Shown: one piece after another, positions 11,289 through 22,579 of the stretch | Position numbering within the stretch: the first letter of the stretch is position 1 | Layout: each line of letters begins with the position of its first letter | Source: Dipteris shenzhenensis | Lineage: Eukaryota > Polypodiophyta > Polypodiopsida > Gleicheniales | Reading direction: 5' to 3' (one strand) | Length of the DNA stretch: 64,000 nt | Assembly (NCBI GenBank): GCA_047967505.1 | Contig: CM106540.1 | The notes under the pieces: model-generated | Database searches by the model: none | Told to the model about the DNA's origin: nothing | What the model saw: only the letters and a program-made list of their open reading frames with translations | Program-made: the position numbers and the translations under genes

Positions 11289-13700
11289 ATGATGCGCCAA
11301 TGCCCGGGAGCACAGAGTGGCTTATGGGGAGATTGTATTATCATTGCACTCATTGCAAGTGAGAAGTATGACATCAATGCCGTATTGTCATGCGCCACTT
11401 GCGGATGTATGGGGAGGAGCCCGCACCAGTACCCACCATTGGTGGTGCATGTGGTGATGGATCATCAGTAACTCAACGCTATTTGAGTTCATGATTAATA
11501 TTGCATTCATATACGACACGAAGCCTTGAGACAAGGTCTTATATTTACACAAAACCTTGAGATAGGATGATGAGGGTGGCGAGGATGTGCGTATACCTTC
11601 ATACTTTAAGTAGAAGGATAGTCTCTCTCGGATGTGCCAAATGATGACGAGGGTATGGTTGACATGATGGATTCCATTTTTAGGGGCACTACATCACATG
11701 TACATGTGATGTTTGAGTCTGAGGCCAATATGCGAGAGTTGCAATCAACACAATTGTACGAGGGTATTGGGAGCGGAGTTGATGACTTGGCATGCTACAC
11801 ATCGGTCCACTGATGACACATTGAGGATTCCCGTAGATTGTGCAGCTTGGAAGCACATGGACAATCAGTGGCAGGACTTTACGAGGAAGCCATACAACAT
11901 ACATCTTGGGCTCACCATGGATGGTGTGAACCCTTTCAAGTTACGCTCGACATCCTAGTCGATATGGCCCATAGTCTTGGTGAATTACAATATCCCACCA
12001 TGGCTAACAATAAAGAAGGGACACCTCATGCTTGCACTACTTGTGCCAGGGAAGTACAAGGCTAAAAATATGGACGTGTACATGGCACCTTTGATAGAGG
12101 AGTTACCGATCTTATGGAGAGGAGTGCAGGTCTTTGATATTTCTAGAGCTCCTAGACATATCAATGGCATTTTGGTCAGGGGAATCTTGATGTGGACCTT
12201 GCATGACTACCTGGGATATGGAGAGTGTGTAAACGTGGTTGTGTCTTTACATGTATGATATATGATTATGCTTTTATGACTCTCTTTCATGTGCATGTCT
12301 TATACTAACACATTCATGCACACATGGAGAACTTGTTACAAGTGGGTACCATGCTTGTCCTATTTGTAGGCCATGTTTGAATCCGCTTGCATGATACTCC
12401 AAACATATGAGGAAAAATGTGTATGAAGATCATGCTCAATACCTTCCGCTAGACCATCTCGTGCGTGGAAGCCAGCTTGATCCACCACCACCATTTTGAA
12501 GGCAAGTGACTGGATTCAAGCTTGGAGGGTGAATGGAGAGGAGCCTGCTCTTGGTATGAAAAGGCTATCCATATTTCATGAGCTTCCTTATTGGGGTCAG
12601 TTACAAATCAATCATCTCTTGGATCCCATGCATATCTTCAAAAATGTGGGGGCTACTATATTCGGGCACACTTGGTTGGTTCCACAAACTTAAGAGGAGT
12701 GCGAGAAGACTTGCGTGCTATGAATAGGATGCGGTCCCAAGTGTGTTCTCATAAAGTTTTCCTCCCGAAAGAAACATGGATCCTCTCCAAGACAGAGGAG
12801 GCAGCGGTCAAGGCAGACATTGCCTCTTTTCGAACACCAACAGGGTACATGAGTTGCTTGAAAGGAGAATTTTCAAAGGACATTGCCTCTTTTCAAACAT
12901 CGACAGGGTACAAGAAGCATTTTCAAAGGACAATAAGCTTAGTGGGCTCAAGCCCCATGATTGGCACAAGTCTTACAGGTATTCTAAGCTATAGGATACG
13001 TGTACCGATAATCATGATGGGTTGACTGTAATTATGATTATGTTATATTATTGACATGACTTCTTTGTTGCTTGGATAGTTCATCCTCCCAATTACAGTG
13101 AAAGGGTTCTTACAAGAACATGTTAAAAATGCTATATTCAAGATCAGTGGTATTGTGAGGTATTCTTACTATCAACTCGCATTAATTGCATTTTCTTCAA
13201 TTTAAGTTGAATAATTTGTAGAATGATTATGAATATATCTTACATGGGCATGTGAAATAGGTGGATATCTTGAGGATATCTCAAAAACAGATCTCCATAT
13301 CGAGCATCGAGAAGGCTAGGGTGGACTCCATCAAATCCCTATGCTTGCTTGAGAAGCACTTTCCCTTAAGCATTATGACAACTCAAGTGCACTTGCTTGT
13401 GCACATAGTTAATTTGATGAGGTGGCCATTGCAGGTACCGTTCATAGTCGATGGATGTTTTTTCTCAAACAGTTTATGAAAACTTTGAAGGGATTTTTAA
13501 GGTAGAGAGCAAGACCAGAAGCAAGCATGGCAAAGAGATGGCTTGTGCAAGGGTCATTAGTATATATCACGGAGTTTCTTGCATCTGCAAGCTTGGCATA
13601 ACAAGGATGATGATTGCATCATTGGCGAGGTTCCCTAAGGAAAAGGGATTGAAAGAAATTTGAGTAAAGAGCAAAAGGGAGAAATTCAATAAGTTTTGTA
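11289..13700 (+). pseudogene. CACTA transposase (TNP2-type), broken
   Basis: Catalyses excision and insertion of CACTA elements. Recognisable blocks in order are: the segment with MDGVNPFKLRSTS (about 11918-11957); after a frameshift, the block with NYNIPPW, LLVPGK and DVYMAPLIEEL (11960-12255); the hallmark ELPYW...NHLLDPMHIFKNV (about 12577-12650), matching the ELPYW/LDVMHIEKNV motif of plant TNP2; then, in shifted frames, a DUF4218-like stretch with LSGLKPHDWHK (about 12940-12975), FILPITVKGFL (13082-13115) and LCLLEKHFPLS plus VHLLVHIVNL (13340-13420). At least four frame changes and several stops show that it is dead. Some gaps (13030-13080 and 13150-13260) may be introns. The start at 11289 is uncertain. 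Confidence 0.82.
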
Positions 13701-13807
13701 TCCTCAATAGCAAGGAGATGCTGTGGGACCATACGCAAAATCTATGAAATTGATTTTAAATGACTTAGTATTTTCATTCTTGATGTAAAATGGTTTAGAA
13801 GTATTTA

Positions 13808-14458
13808 CAATGGCTCCGTGCGATAGTGAGAAAAGACAAAAATGGTTTCTTTGCAATAGACTCCACCAAACTTTGGACCGATGAAAGTGATATTTTTGCT
13901 CTTCTCGAGCATTGTGAGCAGGTGCATACTAATTATTTAATTAATCAAAGCTTTCATTTTTTAAGATCAATAGGTACATGTACTTAAGCGTAATTTCCTA
14001 TAATTGATGGCATTTGACACCCATCTTCAATATAGGTGGTTTTTCATCCGGATCGTTTTGATCCAAGATGGTGGTACGTGATCCAAGTTGCATCATGAAG
14101 TAAACAAATTTTTAAAGATAGAGATGTGAATATGGAGATGCCACTACCAATGCCGGATCCAATTGATCCAAATGGATCTAGCAAAGAACATGAAAATCAT
14201 AATATGAGCCAAGAGGAAGATGTGCATAATGATATCGTATAGGAGGAAGATGGAGATCACGATATTGAGGAAGAAGATGACGATCATCACGAATCACCCG
14301 ACTTTATTGAAGAAGATGATCAAGTCTTAGGTGAACGTACGATGCCAAAGTACGATGATAATATAGGAGATCAACTCGGTATAGAGTTAGAGATAGACTT
14401 TTTTGGTGCACTAGACTTGGCTGAGGATGAAGCGGTTGATGTAAATGCTCTTCATTGA
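13808..14458 (+). pseudogene. CACTA transposase C-terminal part (DUF4216-like plus acidic tail)
   Basis: An exon ending CAG at 13919-13921 encodes FFAIDSTKLWTDES and joins across a probable intron (13922-14035, GT...TAG) to VVFHPDRFDPRWWYVIQV. This is the layout of the DUF4216 region that follows DUF4218 in plant TNP2 proteins (there typically ...VFYVxDP...WYVV). A long Asp/Glu-rich tail follows, with the stop at 14456-14458. An in-frame TGA near 14095 stands where Arg (CGA) would fit, and a TAG lies near 14240. The tail is unusually acidic, with runs of EEDDDH. It is clearly the distal end of the transposase reading frame and not a separate gene. Confidence 0.7.
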
Positions 14459-14626
14459 ATTTTTTTCATCTCAAACTTGGACATGAATATATAAGCTTCA
14501 AACTTGATGTACACGCTCTTGTACTTTTATTCTTTCAAAAGATCAAACATGTATGAAAAGAAATTTTTTTTGTCATTGGGAAAAACTATCTTTAAAGGTC
14601 GGTATAGGAAAAAACACTTTCTGAAA

Positions 14627-14765
14627 AACATCGCTATAGGAAAGTGTCTTAGAGTCGCTATGTAATAACTTTTTACAAGTCTGGCAATCGTCTCTATATA
14701 ATGACATTTTATATAGGTCGTTATATAGCGACTTTTATAAAACGTTGCTATATAGTGACTCTTTT
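14627..14765. repeat. CACTA right subterminal repeats
   Basis: About six degenerate TCGCTATATAGCGAC words in both orientations (for example GTCGTTATATAGCGAC near 14717-14732). They mirror the set at 11045-11150. Confidence 0.75.
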
Positions 14766-14837
14766 TTAAACCCAATTTGCTTAGCAATGATTAGTGCCCC
14801 GTATGCGCTAAATATCGACGCTTAACCATCGAAATAA

Positions 14838-14855
14838 GGCCTGTGTGTAGTAGTG
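14838..14855 (-). repeat. CACTA terminal inverted repeat (right end)
   Basis: Reading inward on the minus strand the end is CACTACTACACACAGGCC, starting exactly at 14855. The CACTA start defines the superfamily. Confidence 0.8.
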
Positions 14856-17200
14856 TTAATCCACAACCATTAGAATAACCATCATTTGAAATATATCAAG
14901 AGATGAATGATCATCTTAAGTGAAAAATTACATCATGTTATAGGGGGGTAGTCCACACCCTTTTTAAATATGGGGGGTAATCCTCACTAAACTAGGTTGA
15001 AAATAGGTCAGAGAAATAAAATGTAGTTAAATTGCTTGACTAGGAATTTCTAAATTAGGGCAAAAAATCCACATCCTTTTTAGAAAAAAGTAATTAAAAA
15101 TTAATACAAAATGGGGGGTAATCCTCACCCATCATTTTACAACAAGGGCAATCTAGACAAAGATTTCTTTTAAAGGGAAAATAAACCAATTTGCTTAAGA
15201 ATTTCTATATGTATTAGTGGTAATTAATTGATTAAAGCTACTAATTAACCATAAAGTCTCAAAACATGTAAGTAACTAAAATAGACAACATTAAATATTA
15301 ATTATTATTTCCAAGTTACATATATTAAAGCAAGAAGTATTTCAAGATAACGTAATTAAAGTAATTAAGGGGAATCAAATTTTAGAAAAAAGGGGAAACC
15401 AACTAATTATAGTTTTTAAAGAAAATAGAGCTAGAAATTAAATTTAAAAAGAATGTTAAAGAAATCCTTTTAAACTTTATATGTTAGTTAAAACTTGAGA
15501 AAGGAGAAAATACTAATTACATAGGGGACAATATCATGAAACTAATATAAGTGGGAGCCAAGTGTATATAGAGAGGTACATAAAACTAAATATTGTTAGT
15601 AGATATACATATATACATAAAAGGCATCATACTATTAGCTCATGAAGAAGAGCATTTAAAGTATAAATGATAGTTTTCAATGAACAATAAAGCATGAAAA
15701 TTGAAGATATATATATATAAGAATGTAAGTAAATAAATCTAAATAAGTGTCCCAATGAAGGTGGGATAATTATAAAAGACTACGTAACAAAAATATATAT
15801 GAGTAAATAAGGAAAGATATATATACGTAAAGTTATTAAAGAAAGCAAAATGAACATGTAGATAAGGTGACTATCATCTTGACATGGCATGGAGTGTAAA
15901 GAAATGTAAACTAGTGTGTGTCAACGACCACGCCATGCTTGGCCCATCAACAATGGATAGAAGCCACAGTGCCTTTGAGTGGGAGACAGACGGTGGAGAA
16001 TCAACAAAGAAGTCCAACCTAAGGGAATAGTAAGAAGAGGCAAATCCCAGTTGAATGCTAAAGCTTGGATGCAAGCTAAGGACAAGTTGGTAAACCAAAA
16101 GCAAAGAATGCAAGAGAACGAGCAAAGTGGCGATGGGCTCCAAACAACATGCACGTAGCCAAAGAGGTTAAGGTGGCGAGCACACTACCATGTGCACAGG
16201 TTATAACCAGGTAGTATGGCAAAAAAAAGTAGGAGGCTTATAAAGGCTCTAAGGGAGTTGAGAACCACAATTGCCCGAAATGCTAGCCCAGGAGGCTTAT
16301 GAAGGAATTGTGACTAGAGAATCATAACTGTGCCAAATGTTAAGCATGCAGCTTCAGTGCAGACATCTAGTGACGACGAAGATGAGTTGATCAAAATGTA
16401 AGTAAGCTTGAGCATGTTCAGAGTGTCTATACAAGTTGAGAAGATAATAAGGTTAAGCCGTCGAAGCAATAGAGAGCCATAGAGAGCCATAGAAGCAATA
16501 GAGAGTAGTAGAGAGCTGTAGAAATAAATCAAACCTTGAGAGAAGTCACTAATGAGAGGACGATGGAGATGAACGGTGGGAGAAGGGACCAAATAATGGT
16601 CAGGTTACGCTATGGGCAGGAAGACAAAGTGCAAGGACAAAGGCAAGCCGAAGGGTAAGCAAATTAAAAAGAAGTGTAGTGCAAGTGAGAAAGCATGTAA
16701 TGGTGGAGGTTACAACCAAGAAATGACCAAGCAAGAACAACCGCAAGCAAAGGTCATGTGAAGAAGCACGCAAGGGGAAAGGGTTTCCGGAGGCAATGAA
16801 ACCATTGATGGCTATATTAGTTTGGGGGTTAAGGGGAGTAGTTGTAACTTACAAGTCTAATTGAATCCTAATGAATAGAGTAAGCTTTTTAATATGTATA
16901 TTAATGCATAGGAAAGGATTTTATTATAGTAAATATATTTAAATGAAAAGTGTGTGTATATATGGAAAGTAAATATATATATATGGTTCAAAGAGTATGT
17001 GTGTGTGGAAGAACTCTAGTGAAAAAATAGGGAGATCAAGGTGTGTAAACACGAGAAAGGGACTAGGCAGATTGTGTGTGTGTAATATTGTGTGTGTAAG
17101 TATACATGAAAGGTGTGTATGTAAATTAAAAAATTGTGTGTGTGTAAATTATTATGTGTCCTTTTGTAGCTTGTAACAGGTTAGAATAAAAGGACAACCA

Positions 17201-17239
<39 letters not shown>

Positions 17240-17250
17240 ATGCATGTGCA

Positions 17251-17293
<43 letters not shown>

Positions 17294-17672
17294 AGATGCA
17301 CTTTTATGTGTGTGTGTCTGTGTTGATCCAAGCTGTAACGATTAAAAAAATACCTTTTATGAACTAGTACAATGACCTCTATGAAAATTCACAACAACAT
17401 AGTCATATGTAGTCTTATATAAGTTCTATCTAGTATCACAAATTTCTATAAAATCACCCAGTACATACAAGATTGTTGCTGTGTACACTAGATTATTTTA
17501 CAAGCTCTCCCCAAGCTTGTGGCTTTGCGACAAGTGACATATGAGGCTAAGCGTCGGTAGTGGCAAAGGGAAAAACATGAGTATTACCATATCATCTATC
17601 CTATGAGATTGTATAATTTAGTGCTTTTTGAAATGAAAGGTTGAGCATGGCACTCACCTAGCTAGTTTTCTC
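14856..17672. other. AT-rich gene-free region
   Basis: No supported gene. It contains two short copies of GGGGGGTAATCCTCAC-type sequence near 14970 and 15113, AGAGAGCCATAG repeats near 16480-16530, and scattered GTGTGTGTA tracts at 16960-17160. It looks like old, unclassified repeat or intergenic DNA. Confidence 0.6.
17203..17292. repeat. Compound microsatellite (TG)n(AG)n
   Basis: About 70 bp of TG with a CATGCATG interruption, followed by about 26 bp of AG. Confidence 0.95.
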
Positions 17673-20600
17673 TCATAAGTCTATTGGTGCAACCTTACCT
17701 ATTTGTATTAAGGCCTCCAAGACACCATTCATGTTTGGTCTCCGTCTAGGATTCTCAAGAGTACATAATAAGCCTAACTTCATAGCATGTAACATCTGTG
17801 GTTGATTCTGGGAGATCTCTCGTTGAAGACAAGGGTCAAGTATCTCCAAAACATTTTCAGGAAAGAAGGACCTTGCCCATGTTGGAAGGTCATTGCCATT
17901 ACCAAAATTTTCGTATGTTGGTTTTTGTCTGGTAAGCAGCTCCAAAACAATCACTCCATAGCTGAAGACATCAATTTTTCTACTTATTACTCCTGAGCCG
18001 TACTCTGCAAAAGGAAGACGGGTAAGTTCAACAATGTTGTGCATGCTGTCTAAAACTCAAATCAAGCTGTTCGAAAGGTAGCTAGCTGCTAAAAGACGCA
18101 CTTGTATCACCAAAAATACTTTGTTATCCTATTCAGTACATCTGTTACACTTGATAAGAAGGAATACTTGCCAGGTGCACAGTATCCGATGGTCCCCTTG
18201 AATGCAGAGGCTACTTCTTGACTGGTTGAGTGGCTTGAGTGACTTTTGTCGAATAACTTTGCAATACCGAAATCAGCAACTCGTGCTTCCAAATTCTCAT
18301 CCAGAAGGATATTGCTAGGCTTCAAGTCACGGTGAACAATGCAACCGATTCCGTTTTCATAGTGCAAATATGACATGGCATGAGCTACACCGAGCAGTAT
18401 CTTTAAGCGTATTTCCCAAGGAAGTTGACACACCCGATGCCCGTGAAGGATAGTATCGAAGCTACCATTAGGCATGTACTAAAGCACCAAAGCTTTCATA
18501 TCCAGGTTTGCACAACATCCCACAATGGAGACAAGGTTCCGATGTCGTATCTGTCCTAATGTTCTGCACTCGGTAAGGAAGTATTGAGCTCCCTCTATAA
18601 TACTTAGATCAAACCTTTTCACCGCTACCACATCCCCATTTTCCATGTTCCCCTTATAAACAGTGCTACTAGCCCCATTCCCTAAGACATTGCTATCAGA
18701 GAAGCCTTCTGTAGCCCGAAAGAGATCCTCCCCAGAAATGCTTAAAACGCTGGGAACAGCATTATCTGGCAGAGGTCCTGTTCCTTCCTTCTTTTTCGCA
18801 AGCAGGCAATAGGTGATGGATAGATATAGCACAAACTATCAGAAGAGCAACGGAGCAGACATTTACAGCTACCTTGCCATTTTGTGGCTTATGAGAGGGA
18901 ATTGCTGATGGCGTCCTCAAGCTACCACTACTTTGATTGCACGGAGGAAGCGGTGCTCCACAAAGGCCACTGTTGCCTAGAAACGACTCATTTGAGAAGG
19001 TATTGAACTGGAAACCTTGCGGAATCTTTCCAGAAAGATGGTTGTTGGAAACGTTGAGGGCAGCCAGGAACGTCAACTGAGCAGGGAATGTTTCAGGGAT
19101 GGAATTATTCAAATCGTTGTTGGAAATGTCCAAAGACTGAAGCCGAGAAAGTTTACCCAGCGCTCGAGGAATTGAACCTGTGAGGCTATTATTGGGGAGA
19201 TTCAAGAACCGCATGCCCACAAATGCTCCCAATTCCGGAGGAATACTTCCGTGAAGACGAGTTCCAGACAAAAAGATCTCGGATCACCACTGTCCGTAAT
19301 AGTAACCTCCTCGTAAAGAGTATCGTTCTGAAGGCTTGAATTATCAGGCATCTTGAAACCCTGTAATAGGTTAAGGTTTGGAGGGATGGCTCCCGAGAAG
19401 CGATTGTTGGCGAAATCAATAATCTGCAAGCGAGAGGAAAAGTTGCCCAATTGGTTGGGAATCGGACCTCGGAATTGATTACCGGCCAAAACAAGAACTC
19501 GTAACTCACGCAGGTTGTATAACCAGGACTCAATGCTACCACCTAATTAATTCCAGCTCAAATCGAGAACTAAAAGTGAGCAACGTCCCAAGGAAACAGG
19601 ACTGACACCCGTGAGTCTGTTACTTCCGAGAGCAAGAGTCTGTAAATCTCCCATGTTTCCGACCGGTAGGGGATCTCCCCACTGAGGTTGTTGTGCTGGA
19701 GTCTGATCCTAGTAAGCGATATTGTACTGAGACCACCGAGCAGGCCTGAAATGTTGCCACATATATAGTTGTGAGAGAGATCCAGCGTTGTCAGAGAGAG
19801 CTTAATGAGACACTGTGGAATGTGTCCGGTCAGGACGTCTAGGATTCGTAACTGAGAAAGATTGCAAAGGCTGGGAATGCCACCCGTGAGGTTGTTACGC
19901 CAAAGAGACAATGTCTCAAGGTGGGATAATACCCCTAAACCTTCCGGGATCATGCCAGTGAGCTCAGAGCTACACGTTTGAGGCCGGTGCAATTGATGAT
20001 ACTCCTTGGAATGTAGTTCTTTTTTTATGATTATAGCCAATAAGTGTGGAATTTTATATTTTTGCCTTGATGAACTATCTAGTTTCTTTGTAAAGAAGAT
20101 GACTAAGTGCTGGACCCAGTCTTGTTTTAGCTTCCTACTCAGCAAAACAAATGTGCGGAGCGTAAGTGATCAATTCTTGCCGCACTTAACCCCCAGGATT
20201 GTGGATAGGAATTGTGTTGTTTCCTTGAGGCGATCCTGAGATTGTTATTCCACAGAGCCAGATCCGAAAGATTGGTGATCAACCCTATTTCCTCTGGGAT
20301 TGTCCCGTTCAGCTCATTGTCAAGAAGCTGGAGCACCAGGAGGCTAGTGCAGTTGTAGAGGCTCAAGGGAATGCCTCCTGTGAGATCATTGTTATACAAA
20401 TACAGATAATCAAGATTCTTGAGGAATCCCAACTCATTAGGGATAGAACCTGATAGACAGTTATTTGACAAATCCAATTGATAGACGAAGGTGCAGTTGC
20501 CAAGGGTACGGGGAATGCCACCTGTGAGGCTGTTACCCTGGAAATACAATGCTTGAAGATGAAACATCAACCCTATTTCGTCTGGGATTGTACCGCTTAG

Positions 20601-21509
20601 GTTGTTCCTACCAAGGTCCAGAGATTGAAGTTGCCAACAAGGGTACGGGGAATGCCACCTGTGAGGTGGTTATCCCCCAAAGACAAGATCTGAAGATGAA
20701 ACATGAACCGTATTTGGTCTGGGATTGTACCGCTTAGCTCATTCGCACGAAGATTTAGAAACTCAAGATACTTGAGGAATCCCAACTCGTTAGGGATAGA
20801 ACCTGATAGACTGTTCCCAGAAAAATCCAAATGGTAGAGGAAGGTGCAGTTGCCAAGGGTACCGGGAATGCCACCTGTAAGGTTGTTACCTTCGAAAGCC
20901 AATGTCTGAAGATGAAACATCAACCCTATTTCGTCTGGGATTGTACCGCTTAGCTTGTTCCGACCAAGGTTCAGAAATTGAAGGGAAGTGCAGTTGCCAA
21001 GGGTACGGGGGAATGCCACCTGTGAGGTTGTTAGCCCCGAAAGACAATGTCTCAAGATGAAACATCAACCCTATTTCGTCTGGGATTGTACCGATTAGCT
21101 CATTCAGATGAAGTTCTAGATATTCAAGATTCTTGAGGAATCCCAACTCGTTAGGGATAGAACCTGATAGACTGTTTGACAAATCCAAGTGCCAGAGGCG
21201 AGAGAGCCTGCACAACGCAGGTGTGATGGAGCCTTGCAATCCTTTCGACGGCAAGAGCAAAATGCCCACAGACCCTTGCTGGCACTCCGCTACTCCTGTC
21301 CAGTTGCACAAACTGGGTATGTTGCTAGCATCCCAATGCGCCAACGTCCCAAACGGATCACTAGTGATCGCGCTCTTGAATGCTAACAAGACATCGGCAT
21401 CTCCTTCAATTCGCATCCCCATGCCGCCAAAATTTGTTGTTGTAACATTAATGGCGATGGCGAGGATCACAAGTGCAAGTTTGAGAAGCTGGCTTCTGCG
21501 AGGAAGCAT
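17673..21509 (-). pseudogene. LRR receptor-like kinase (subfamily XII/FLS2-like), broken
   Basis: A plasma-membrane receptor kinase in design. From ATG at 21509: signal peptide (MLPRRSQLLKLALVILAIA), an LRR N-cap (LLAFKSAITSDPFGTLAHW ... CNWTGV), about 20 LRRs of plant LxGxIP type (21250-19030), a TM segment (VALLIVCAISI, near 18830) and a kinase with GNGASSTVYKG, VAVKRF, VHRDLKPSNILL and DFG. The loop has HRD, so it is an RD kinase, unlike FLS2. Exon 2 (18004-17673) follows a 167-nt intron with a GC donor. Breaks: one extra G at 21007-21011, a small deletion near 20620, further frame changes near 20235, 19540, 19260 and 18820, and TAG at 18479-18481 where Glu is usual (LVL-E-YMPNG). Several LRR blocks are near-copies of one another. 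The upstream in-frame ATG at 21623 adds a non-signal leader, so 21509 is preferred. Domain identity is sure; subfamily is an inference. Confidence 0.88.
18005..18171 (-). other. GC-AG intron in the receptor kinase
   Basis: The exon ends ...GCACCTG and the intron begins GCAAGT at 18171. It ends TTTTGCAG at 18005, and the next exon starts AGTACGGC. Joining restores the conserved APEYG of kinase subdomain VIII, which fixes both splice sites. GC donors are a known minor class, usually with this strong GCAAGT context. Confidence 0.8.
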
Positions 21510-22280
21510 GTTGACGTTCTGCGAGAGGATGAAAGATAATCGTGGGTACATGCAACGTGAGTATATACATATGAAGAGTGGTCCCAAATTCAACTCTAAT
21601 CTAGTATACGATAATAAACGCAAACATCAACTAATCCATATCTGTTGTCCTCGGGACATCGTACCTTACGTTTCTGTTCTGCTGCTAACGGAGTTGCATG
21701 ATCTGTTGTCCTAGATCTTTGCCACGAAATGAGCCGCTCAATAGTTGAAAATCGGACCAGTGATGAAAGTGTGCAGAGCGTGTTTTTTCCTTTGAGTTCA
21801 TTTCGTCGGTCAAGGAAGAGATTCAAGACCAGCCGCATATGACTTGAGCGATTAGCGAAGCGGCAGCAGCTATTTGGACAAAAGAAGCAGCAGCTGTTTA
21901 AGCAGTATTTCGCTCGCAATCATGCACTTATGAGATTTGAATCACGTACAACTTTCACTGTTTCACAAAGATTTGAATCACGTACAATTACTTTCACTGT
22001 TTCACAAAATGCTCGAAGTATTATGCCTTGTAAATTCTTGAATCGAACCGGATATATTGACTTTAGCTGCGTAAGCAAAAGGCGCAGCAGGTATTTAAAT
22101 AGTTTTCCGCTTGCAATTATGAGACTTGAATCACGTACATGCTTTCACTGTTTTCCAAAGTGCTCAAATTATTATGTCTTGTAAATTCTTGGATCAGCGA
22201 GATATGACTTAAACAGTATTTCGCTAGCAAACATGTAACTATGCGACTTGATTCACGTACATGCAGCTTTCACTGTTTTA

Positions 22281-22332
22281 CAAAGTGCTCAAAGCATTGT
22301 GAGATGTAAGATGCTTTGAGCACTTTGTAAAT
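22281..22332. repeat. Short palindrome (ACAAAGTGCTCAAAGCAT...)
   Basis: ACAAAGTGCTCAAAGCAT pairs with ATGCTTTGAGCACTTTGT around a short loop. Confidence 0.8.
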
Positions 22333-22365
22333 AGCTGCTGCTTCTTTTTCGTACACCTCTCGCAA

Positions 22366-22446
22366 AAAGCGATGCTTCTTTTACTAAAGCTGCTGCTTCT
22401 TTACATCTCTGTCGCTTTAGTAAAAGATCGCTTTTTGCGAGAGAGA
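22366..22446. repeat. Inverted repeat CTCTCGCAAAAAGCGAT...
   Basis: CTCTCGCAAAAAGCGAT(GCTT)CTTTTACTAAAG near 22366 pairs with CTTTAGTAAAAG and ATCGCTTTTTGCGAGAG near 22410-22443. The loop of about 24 bp contains CTGCTGCTTC. Confidence 0.8.
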
Positions 22447-22566
22447 TGTAACAGTATTTCGGTAGCAAACATGCAATTATGCTTTGAGCACTTTTGACAA
22501 AGTGCTGATCAAAGCATTATGTCTCAGAGTCAGTGCACACCCTGCAAGAATGCGCAGCTGGAGCGA

Positions 22567-22579
22567 AGTAACTCATATG
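22567..22579. repeat. LINE target-site duplication, left copy
   Basis: AGTAACTCATATG directly precedes the poly(T) end of the minus-strand LINE. The identical 13-mer follows its other end at 25499-25511. Confidence 0.75.

Larger units (their letters stand above)
11041..14855 (+). mobile_element. CACTA (En/Spm-type) DNA transposon, decayed, left end missing
   Basis: What is seen: the right end reads inward from 14855 as CACTACTACACACAGGCC, the classic CACTA terminus. Palindromic subterminal motifs based on TCGCTATATAGCGA flank the body on both sides (11045-11150 and 14627-14765). The body encodes TNP2-type transposase blocks on + with C-terminal DUF4216-like and acidic segments. Known of the family: CACTA elements have short terminal repeats starting CACTA, clustered subterminal repeats bound by an element protein, and a 3-bp target duplication. 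No matching CACTACT terminus was found to the left, so that end is deleted or diverged. TTA at 14856-14858 could be one copy of the 3-bp duplication. Confidence 0.85.
21840..22566. repeat. Degenerate repeats of a foldback family, left of the LINE
   Basis: The motif order GACTTGAATCACGTACATG, CTTTCACTGTTTTACAAAG and TGCTCAAAGCATTATG recurs around 21930, 21965, 22120 and 22240. The same motifs continue at 25530-25920 to the right of the LINE, in both orientations. No coding content. Confidence 0.75.
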
